6,932 bases of DNA, taken from assembly GCA_023447015.1 (NCBI GenBank), contig JAEXPG010000050.1:1-6932 (forward strand), written 5' to 3'. Shown here in pieces: positions 1 through 4,897 of this stretch (position 1 is the stretch's first letter; every line of letters starts with the position of its first letter). The notes under the pieces are model-generated. The model was given only the letters and a program-made list of their open reading frames with translations, ran no database searches and was not told the DNA's origin. Source of the DNA: Verrucomicrobiota bacterium. GTDB lineage: Bacteria > Verrucomicrobiota > Verrucomicrobiia > Opitutales > Opitutaceae. A program made the translations under genes and the position numbers.

Positions 1-2
1 CC

Positions 3-1244
3 AACGTCACCCTCGAGCTGACCAACGGCGCCGTGCTCCTTGCCTCGCCCGACCTTGAGGAGTACCGGCCCATCGCGGAGTCGCACGGCGACCGCCACCC
101 CTACCACCTCATCGTCGCCCGCGGTTGCGAGAACATCGGCATCTGCGGCCCCGGCGTGATCGATGGCAGCGCGACGGAGTTCTGGGAGGACGCCTCCAAC
201 CCCCGCGCCCCCATCAAGGTCAAGCGCCGCCTCGTCACCCCGCTCATCGAGTTCGTCGACTGCAAGGATGTGCGGGTGTCCGACATCTTCCTGCGCAACT
301 CGCCGGGCTGGACGCTCCACCTGCAGCGCTGCGAGCGCGCCTGGATCCATTGCGTGCGCATCGAGAACGACCTGCGCGCCCCCGACTGCGACGGCATCGT
401 GATCAACGGCTGCCGGGAGGTGTGGGTGCGCGACAGCTCGATCGTGACCGGCACCGACGGCATCGCCCTCAAGGCCTGGCGCGACGCCGCCCCGTGCGAA
501 CGCGTGACGGTGAGCCGGTGCTACATCCGCGCCAACGGCTCGGCGCTGGTCTGCGGCCCCGAGAGCTCCTTCCCGATCCGCGACATCATCTTCAGCGACT
601 GCGTCGTCCACAACAGCCACACCGCGGTGGCGCTGCACTCCGTCGAGGGTGGCGCGATCGAGGAGGTGCTGGTGCACGACATCGCCGTGAACACCTGCTG
701 CGAGCTGCTCGACTCGCGCCCGCTGGTGATCAACGCCCGCCCGCTCGACACCGCCGTGGGGGTGACGCCCGCGGTGCGCGGCGTGACGGTGCGCAACCTG
801 CGCGCGCTCACCGACGGCCGCATGCTCATCGCCGCGGCCAACGGCGGCACGATCGAGGATGTGCGCCTCGACGATGTCACGCTGCGCTACCCGGTGGTCG
901 AGAAGACCGCGCGCTACCTCGAGCCCGCGATGACGCAGGAACGCATCGGCAGCCCCGAGGCCCGCCGCGCCAACGCCGCGCTGGTCGCCGAGAATGTGCA
1001 GCAGCTGCGTGTGACGAACTTCGATGTCCGCTGGCCGGCCGGCGCGGCCGCGGCCGAGTGGCTGCCCGAGTGGAAGCGCCTGCGCAACACAGCCGAGATC
1101 CTGCAGCGCGATGCCTGGCTCTCGGACCAGAAGCCCGCGGTGCCCGCGCTCTGGCTGCGCGGTGTCGCCGGCGAGATCGGGGTGAAGGCGCAGGGCTTCA
1201 ACGGCGCCCCGGCGATCGACGCGAAGGACTGCAAGCTGGAGTGA
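3..1244 (+). CDS. GH28-fold (polygalacturonase-like) protein, 5' truncated by window edge
   Basis: The reading frame is already open at the first full codon (base 3) and reads NVTLELTNGAVLLASPDLEEY, a normal GH28 N-terminal region, so the GTG at 33 is probably internal and the true start lies left of the window. About 413 residues are visible. GH28 enzymes are right-handed beta-helix glycosidases that cut pectin-type polysaccharides, usually outside the cytoplasm; any signal peptide would be off-window. Counting residues from the codon at 33, landmarks are GPGVIDG (39-45), NSPGWTLHL (89-97), APDCDGI (116-122) at the usual NTDG site, TGTDGIALK (139-147) at the usual DDC(I/V)A site, and NGSALVCGPES (168-178) at the usual GHG..IGS site. 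The second and third motifs lack the usual first Asp and the His, and no RIK-like motif is seen, so the activity is uncertain. It ends at TGA 1242-1244 and converges on the minus-strand genes. The fold is fairly sure; the hydrolase function is not. Confidence 0.8.
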   Translation, partial: NVTLELTNGAVLLASPDLEEYRPIAESHGDRHPYHLIVARGCENIGICGPGVIDGSATEFWEDASNPRAPIKVKRRLVTPLIEFVDCKDVRVSDIFLRNSPGWTLHLQRCERAWIHCVRIENDLRAPDCDGIVINGCREVWVRDSSIVTGTDGIALKAWRDAAPCERVTVSRCYIRANGSALVCGPESSFPIRDIIFSDCVVHNSHTAVALHSVEGGAIEEVLVHDIAVNTCCELLDSRPLVINARPLDTAVGVTPAVRGVTVRNLRALTDGRMLIAAANGGTIEDVRLDDVTLRYPVVEKTARYLEPAMTQERIGSPEARRANAALVAENVQQLRVTNFDVRWPAGAAAAEWLPEWKRLRNTAEILQRDAWLSDQKPAVPALWLRGVAGEIGVKAQGFNGAPAIDAKDCKLE

Positions 1245-1250
1245 GCCGCC

Positions 1251-1275
1251 GCCGTCGCGGAAGTTCCGTGGCGGC
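1251..1275 (+). terminator. Hairpin just after the GH28-like gene, possible terminator
   Basis: An 11-bp stem (1251-1261 with 1265-1275, two G-T wobbles) closes a 3-nt loop and begins 6 nt after the TGA. Position and strength fit a transcription terminator, but no T-run follows, so it may be a 3'-end stabiliser or a factor-assisted site instead. Confidence 0.45.
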
Positions 1276-1380
1276 GTTGAAGCGAGGAGCGAAGGGCCGG
1301 CGGCGAGCCGGGCCGGGCGGTCGGCTGGCCGCCGGGATGCCGACGGGTCCGCCGCTCGCTGTGCGTGGTGGATCGAGGCG

Positions 1381-1404
1381 GGCGGCGTGGCCCTCAACGC
1401 CGCC
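1381..1404. terminator. Perfect 8-bp hairpin in the convergent gap
   Basis: GGCGGCGT (1381-1388) pairs perfectly with ACGCCGCC (1397-1404) around an 8-nt loop. It works equally on both strands and sits between the ends of convergent genes, so it may be part of a bidirectional terminator. There is no T-run. Confidence 0.3.
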
Positions 1405-1434
1405 GCGGGCAAGTGCGGTGACGAACAGTGTCCG

Positions 1435-1459
1435 CTGGGCAGCCGGGGGCCCTGCCCAG
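1435..1459 (-). terminator. Perfect 8-bp hairpin downstream of the small membrane-protein genes
   Basis: CTGGGCAG (1435-1442) pairs perfectly with CTGCCCAG (1452-1459) around a 9-nt GC-rich loop. It lies about 50 nt beyond the stop of the minus-strand gene ending at 1509, where a terminator for that operon would be expected. No T-run is seen, so the assignment is tentative. Confidence 0.35.
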
Positions 1460-1508
1460 GTTCGAGTCGAGCGGCTCGCTGCAGCCTAGGTGCCGGGTAA
1501 TCGGGGAC

Positions 1509-1814
1509 TCACAGTCTCCCGAAGGTCTCGAGCAGCGGGTAGCACCAGAAGGCGAAGACGTAGAGAGCCGCGAAGGGAAGCAGGCTGAACCAGAAGCGTG
1601 CGGGTTCTCGTTTCCGTGTGATCAGGCCGATCCCGGAAGTCCGAATGACCAGCTCGCCTTTGATCAAGATAACCGTCTCCAAGTAGTGCCAGACTGCTGC
1701 GAAAAAGAGGAGGAAGGCACACTCCGCCAAGTTGTGTCCCGATCGGTGGAGCAATCCGATCCCCGCGATCGTCGGTAGGAACAGGAGCGCGGAGATCAGG
1801 TGGTGGCGGCTCAT
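1509..1814 (-). CDS. Small three-helix membrane protein, unknown function
   Basis: A 101-aa protein that I do not recognise by family. Three hydrophobic stretches are visible at about residues 6-22, 29-51 and 75-95, so it should be an integral inner-membrane protein. The second and third are separated by a short charged loop, ITRKREPARFW (65-75); a basic loop followed by Pro and Phe-Trp entering the next helix is seen in many small uncharacterised bacterial membrane proteins (from memory). Its ATG overlaps the stop of the preceding gene as ATGA (1811-1814), which argues strongly that both are real and co-translated. No Shine-Dalgarno sequence precedes the ATG, in line with translational coupling. 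GC is about 55 % in the parts counted, clearly below the flanking genes. It is last in the minus-strand run and is followed by a hairpin at 1435-1459. Confidence 0.75.
   Translation of the reverse strand: MSRHHLISALLFLPTIAGIGLLHRSGHNLAECAFLLFFAAVWHYLETVILIKGELVIRTSGIGLITRKREPARFWFSLLPFAALYVFAFWCYPLLETFGRL
1811..1814 (-). promoter_or_regulatory. ATGA stop/start overlap (translational coupling)
   Basis: On the minus strand the TGA of the 120-aa gene and the ATG of the 101-aa gene share the four bases ATGA. Such overlaps usually mean that a ribosome finishing the first gene re-initiates on the second, giving coordinated amounts of the two proteins. Confidence 0.7.
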
Positions 1815-2173
1815 CGGACAGGGATTGTCGCTGACGGTGCCGGGTGGCTCGACTCGGCCTGTGAATGCTTCTCCGTGCTTTCTCCGACCGGAAGCACCCG
1901 CCAGACGAAAGACTCGATCCAGCGCAACGGAGTGAAGACGAGGTAGGACGCTGAAACGATCCGCGTGGTGCCTTCAGCCTGAAGCGAGCCTGGACCGAAG
2001 TCCCCAGCGGCGATCTGGTGAGTGTAGCTGATGCCGCTACTCGTGGTCGCGAAAGACCTGCGGTGAATCAGCGCGTGGTGAGCCCGAGCCCAGAAATACC
2101 CGGCGGCGTAGAGTGCAAACAGGCAGACGACGAGAAGGCAGCGGAGCCTTCGGTGTTTCTGCGCGGGCATCAC
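1811..2173 (-). CDS. Small membrane-anchored protein, unknown function
   Basis: A 120-aa protein with no recognised family. It starts with basic residues (KHRRLR, 6-11) followed by one clear transmembrane segment at about 12-28, consistent with an N-in membrane anchor. A second, partly amphipathic hydrophobic stretch lies at 73-95 and contains FTPLRW (80-85), and the tail (98-120) is polar and rich in Ser, Pro and His, probably disordered. The first codon is GTG (2171-2173), immediately followed by ATG (2168-2170); either could be the start. No Shine-Dalgarno sequence precedes them. It lies 25 nt downstream of the ACT-domain gene and overlaps the next gene by four bases, so the three may form one operon, although the upstream gap could also hold a separate start of transcription. 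GC is lower (about 58-63 %) than in the neighbouring ACT gene. Confidence 0.7.
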   Translation of the reverse strand: MMPAQKHRRLRCLLVVCLFALYAAGYFWARAHHALIHRRSFATTSSGISYTHQIAAGDFGPGSLQAEGTTRIVSASYLVFTPLRWIESFVWRVLPVGESTEKHSQAESSHPAPSATIPVR

Positions 2174-2198
2174 TTTTGTGGAAGAGACCGCCGCCGAC

Positions 2199-2663
2199 TC
2201 ACCGCGAGAGATCGCGCTGGCTGAGGACGCGGTGGCCGCGGATCGAGAGGGACTGGGCGGCGAGTTCGCGCTCCTCGACGTGGATCACCAGGCCGTATTT
2301 GCCGTTTGGGCGCACGAGAAAGGGGAACAGGTAGTGGATGTTCACCTCGGCCTCGAGGATCGCGGCGAGCACGGCGCCGAGGTCGGCCTCGCTGTTGAGC
2401 TCCACGCCGAGCACCTCGCTCTCGTTCACGTAGTAGCCGAGGCGGCGGAGGTGGTCGTAGGCCTTGTCGGGGTCGTCGACCACGAAGCGCACGATCGACG
2501 ACTCGGTGATGTCGATCACGCACAGGGCGAGGACGTGGACGTTCTGCCCGGCGAGCAGCGCGACGAGGTCGTGGAGGGCGCCGCACTTGTTCTCGACGTA
2601 GAGTGAAAACTGGCGGACGGGGTCGCCGTTGTTGGGCGTGCTGGTCTTCGAGGTCGAGGGCAT
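2199..2663 (-). CDS. Double ACT-domain protein, probable amino-acid-binding regulator
   Basis: A 154-aa cytoplasmic protein built from two ACT domains, at about 17-82 (QFSLYVENKCGAL ... RFVVDDPDKA ... LGYYV) and 84-150 (VLGVELNSEADLGAVLAAI ... VNIHYLFPF ... YGLVIHVEE). ACT domains bind small ligands, usually amino acids, between paired domains. In stand-alone proteins of this kind (COG4747-like, from memory) the role is sensing rather than catalysis; no enzyme domain is present. The first domain keeps the ligand-loop pattern ENKcGaL (24-30), with Cys in place of the common Pro; the second has the weaker NSEADLG. The start is ATG at 2663, the only plausible one, because the frame hits TGA at 2715-2717 upstream. 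No Shine-Dalgarno sequence is visible. Residues 1-15 look like a disordered leader. The gene sits between the beta-helix array and two small membrane proteins. The target pathway cannot be read from the sequence. Confidence 0.9.
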   Translation of the reverse strand: MPSTSKTSTPNNGDPVRQFSLYVENKCGALHDLVALLAGQNVHVLALCVIDITESSIVRFVVDDPDKAYDHLRRLGYYVNESEVLGVELNSEADLGAVLAAILEAEVNIHYLFPFLVRPNGKYGLVIHVEERELAAQSLSIRGHRVLSQRDLSR

Positions 2664-2751
2664 TGGCTCGGGCGCCGATAGGCGGGGATAGGGATGCCGA
2701 AGAACGGCGGCGGGTCAAAGGCGAAGGATCATCCATCGACCCTTTGGGAGC

Positions 2752-2787
2752 GGTGCGCGCAGGATTCAACCCGCGCCGGTTCGCACC
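2752..2787 (-). repeat. Nested two-part hairpin upstream of the ACT gene
   Basis: An outer stem GGTGC/GCACC (2752-2756 with 2783-2787) encloses an inner stem (2757-2763 with 2770-2776, one A-C mismatch, 6-nt loop), leaving an asymmetric 6-nt bulge at 2777-2782. It lies about 90 nt before the ACT start, so it could be a leader structure. I recognise no known riboswitch class in it. Confidence 0.35.
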
Positions 2788-2803
2788 AGGCGCAGGCATG
2801 GAT

Positions 2804-2822
2804 CCGGCCGGGGGCAGGCCGG
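2804..2822. repeat. Perfect CCGGCC/GGCCGG hairpin
   Basis: CCGGCC (2804-2809) pairs with GGCCGG (2817-2822) around a 7-nt loop. It is part of the cluster of inverted repeats in this intergenic region and could arise from base composition alone. Confidence 0.25.
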
Positions 2823-2840
2823 CTCAACGCGGGACCTTCG

Positions 2841-2863
2841 GTGGTCGCCGCTCATGCGACCGC
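2841..2863. repeat. Hairpin GGTCGC/GCGACC
   Basis: GGTCGC (2843-2848) pairs with GCGACC (2856-2861) around a 7-nt loop, extended by a T-G and a G-C pair to an 8-bp stem. Adjacent to the stronger hairpin at 2872-2908. Confidence 0.3.
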
Positions 2864-2871
2864 GGCGTTGT

Positions 2872-2908
2872 CCCGACCGGCACGGGCCTTGGCCCGCCTT
2901 CGGTCGGG
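2872..2908 (-). terminator. Strong two-tier hairpin after beta-helix copy 1, possible terminator
   Basis: A perfect 8-bp outer stem CCCGACCG/CGGTCGGG (2872-2879 with 2901-2908) encloses a perfect inner inverted repeat CGGGCC/GGCCCG (2883-2888 with 2891-2896). On the minus strand it begins about 110 nt after the stop of copy 1, suitable for ending the beta-helix transcript. No T-tract follows on either strand, so its role as an intrinsic terminator is uncertain. Confidence 0.45.
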
Positions 2909-3018
2909 GCGCCTTGCGGTGTTTCGTTTTCGGTGCGGACAGCGCCACGCGGGAACTTGAAGACATGCCCGAACGCGTTTCCGGCGGAGCGGCGGGCCGA
3001 GGCGGACGAGCGGCGCTG

Positions 3019-4797
3019 CTAAGGGGCCAAGGCGAGGCGCAGCCGGAGGAAGCGGCGGGCGGAGCTTTGCATGGGAACGTTGTCCTGCACGGCAATGGTG
3101 TGGTCGGAAGCGACGCCAGGGGCGTACGTCGCGAGGGGTGCCCAGGAGACGAGGTTGCCGCTCCCCTCGACGACATAGGTCAGATCGGTGGCTGCGGTGC
3201 GGCGCGCGAAGAAGACCGTGAGGTACTCGTTGCCTGCGGCGGAGGTCGTGCGGAGACTCGTTGGCGGAGAGACCCGGGCGCGGGCTGGGAGCAGGTGAGC
3301 GTAGCGTTGAATATTAGATACTCCGGTGGCGCCGGGATCGGCAAGCGGGCCGGAGATGGCGTCGGCGGCGAGGTCGGGCCCGGTGAAGTTCGCCGTGCGC
3401 CAATCTGCATAGGTGGTGATCGCGGGCAGCGCGCTGCGGCTGGCCTCGGGGGTGGCGCCGTAGAAGCCGAGGTTGGCGCGGCCGCCGTTGGGGGCGGGCT
3501 CGAGGGTGTGATCGGCCGCGGGATCGGCGGCGTCGAGCGCAGGGCTGGTGACGGCGTCAAATACCCAGGACGAGCTGGCCGGATGCCAGCGGCCGAAGGC
3601 GGAGCGCAGATGGAAGTCGCCGTTGGCGGGATCGGCGAAGAGCGGGTCGGCGACGAAGTTGCCCGGGCCGGCCAGAGCGACGTCGGTGCAGGAGTAGCTG
3701 AGATTGAGAACCCCGCCGGGGTATCCAGGCTCGTGTGGCAACAGCCAGAAGGCGCTTTCCGCGCTGTCCGCGATGATGCAGTTGGTGGCGGTGACGACGC
3801 CGCCGCGGGCATCGATGGCGTTGCCGGCCTTATTGAAGGTGCTGCGGTTGCCGGCGATGGTGCAGAAACTGAGGGTGATCACGCCCGGGCCCGGGTTGCC
3901 GGAGCTAAGGTAGACACCGGGCGCATTCTCGGCGGTGTTGCCGTAGATCAGGACATGCTCGGCATGGATGGTGGCACCGCCGTCGGAGTCGAGACCCCCG
4001 CCGTAGACGTTGGCGTGGTTGAAGCGGGAGATGCAGCGGCGCACGTAGGCGACGGTCGCGGCGCCGTCGAAGAAGATGCCGCCGCCGCTGCCTCCCTTTT
4101 CGGTTGGGGTCGCGCTCACCCGGTTGTACTCGACGATGTTGTCCTCGAAATAGATCGGCTGGCCAAGGAGGTAGACGCCGCCGCCGTGGTCGGAGTAGGC
4201 AAGGTTGCCGGAGATCTGGTTTCCGGTGATCCGGGTGTCGTTCGCATTGGAGTGGATGCCTCCGCCCATGCCGCTGAAGTTGTTCCGGATGAGGTTGTCT
4301 CGGATCACATGGCCGGAACTGCCCTCCCTGATCCGGATGCCTCCTCCGCAGGAGTTGCGGCTCGTGGTGATGATGCCGTTGTTCTCGATGATGTTGTTGG
4401 CGATGGTCAGGCGGTTGGGGCGCGGATACGTGCCGGAATCAATGCCGGACATTCCGCCGGTGATGGTGAAGCCGTCGATCACGGAGTCGCTCGCGGCTAC
4501 GCCGTTGAAGTTGATCGTGGGGGTGGATGGGGATCCTTGGAGCGTGGCGACATGGGTGCGGGGAGCGCGCGCGGCGGGATCCCCGGAGCCGTCGCCGCCG
4601 CCAAGGAGGGCAAGGCGTTTGTTGATGACGAGGTTCTCGGTGTAGGTGCCGGCGGCGACGAGTATGGTGTCGCCGGCGGTCGCCTGGTTGATGGCGGTTT
4701 GGATCGACTGGCCGGGCCCGACGAGCCGGACCGCGGCACGGAGGTCGAGAGTTGAGGCCAGGGAGACAGCGAGTACGTAGAGGGGAAGGAAGCGCAC
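3019..4797 (-). CDS. Secreted right-handed beta-helix protein, copy 1
   Basis: A 592-aa exported protein. The start is GTG at 4797, giving a signal peptide (basic R2, hydrophobic 3-17, probable cleavage near LRAA, 19-22) that aligns with copy 2; the longer in-frame ATG at 4959 would add 54 unlike residues and overlap copy 2. After the signal comes GPGQSIQTAINQATAGDTI (27-45), the usual entry to periplasmic or extracellular beta-helix folds, then nine or so helix coils (about 105-375) with recurring GN.I..N ladders and Gly triplets. FVADPLFADPANGDFHLRSA (381-400) and LDAADP (421-426) form the typical end of such a helix. A linker with LADPGATGVSNIQRYA (485-500) looks like a degraded Ca-binding repeat. 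A C-terminal module, YVVEGSGNLVSWAPLATYAP (541-560) to RRFLRLRL (581-588), closes the protein. No catalytic motif, anchor helix or sorting signal was seen. It may bind or cleave a polysaccharide, but nothing here proves either. Confidence 0.88.
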   Translation of the reverse strand: MRFLPLYVLAVSLASTLDLRAAVRLVGPGQSIQTAINQATAGDTILVAAGTYTENLVINKRLALLGGGDGSGDPAARAPRTHVATLQGSPSTPTINFNGVAASDSVIDGFTITGGMSGIDSGTYPRPNRLTIANNIIENNGIITTSRNSCGGGIRIREGSSGHVIRDNLIRNNFSGMGGGIHSNANDTRITGNQISGNLAYSDHGGGVYLLGQPIYFEDNIVEYNRVSATPTEKGGSGGGIFFDGAATVAYVRRCISRFNHANVYGGGLDSDGGATIHAEHVLIYGNTAENAPGVYLSSGNPGPGVITLSFCTIAGNRSTFNKAGNAIDARGGVVTATNCIIADSAESAFWLLPHEPGYPGGVLNLSYSCTDVALAGPGNFVADPLFADPANGDFHLRSAFGRWHPASSSWVFDAVTSPALDAADPAADHTLEPAPNGGRANLGFYGATPEASRSALPAITTYADWRTANFTGPDLAADAISGPLADPGATGVSNIQRYAHLLPARARVSPPTSLRTTSAAGNEYLTVFFARRTAATDLTYVVEGSGNLVSWAPLATYAPGVASDHTIAVQDNVPMQSSARRFLRLRLALAP

Positions 4798-4897
4798 GGG
4801 GTGAAGTGTGTTTTGGGCCTGGTGGCAGGGGCGATGGACAGAGCTCAGCGCCCCCGCGGATGCCGGATGCGCTGTGAAAGGCGAGCGACGCCGCGGT
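4798..4897 (-). other. Spacer between beta-helix copies 2 and 1
   Basis: A 100-bp spacer between the stop of copy 2 and the GTG of copy 1. It contains an inverted repeat CAGCGC/GCGCTG (4846-4851 with 4869-4874, 17-nt loop) whose loop holds most of a tandem 7-bp repeat, CGGATGC twice (4857-4870). There is no Shine-Dalgarno sequence before the GTG. It does not resemble the 71-bp spacer before copy 2, so the duplicated unit does not clearly include the leader. Confidence 0.45.

Larger units (their letters stand above)
1245..1508. other. Convergent intergenic region
   Basis: This 264-bp gap separates two converging transcription units. I see no credible gene in it; the frames that cross it are Arg/Gly/Ala-rich products of high GC. 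It contains three perfect or near-perfect hairpins (1251-1275, 1381-1404, 1435-1459), consistent with transcription ending from both sides. No T-tracts follow any of them. Confidence 0.6.
2664..3018. other. 355-bp gene-free, hairpin-rich intergenic region
   Basis: On the minus strand this stretch is downstream of beta-helix copy 1 and upstream of the ACT gene. No credible coding frame was found. It holds four strong inverted repeats within 157 bp (2752-2787, 2804-2822, 2841-2863, 2872-2908). The rightmost probably ends the beta-helix transcript, while the leftmost is about 90 nt upstream of the ACT start and could be in its leader. A TTGACC hexamer (minus strand, 2718-2713) resembles a -35 box, but the matching -10 (ATCCCT at 17-nt spacing) is poor, so I do not call a promoter. 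Confidence 0.6.

Noticed and set aside
125..1489. A 454-codon plus-strand frame within the GH28-like gene
   Set aside because: An Arg/Ala-rich +1/+2 shadow; the other frame carries the GH28-type motifs.
2685..2718. Promoter for the ACT gene (TTGACC on the minus strand)
   Set aside because: The -35-like box is good but the hexamer at proper spacing is ATCCCT, and the better TATCCC lies 22 nt away.
2752..2790. tRNA-like T-arm motif GGTTCGCACC
   Set aside because: No acceptor, D or anticodon arm can be built around it; the bases fit better as part of the nested hairpin.
2854..4755. A 633-codon open frame on the plus strand, antisense to beta-helix copy 1
   Set aside because: It is Gly/Ala/Val/Asp-rich with no domain or signal, and exactly mirrors a minus-strand gene with signal peptide and clear homology to copy 2. 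High GC removes stops from the antisense frame.
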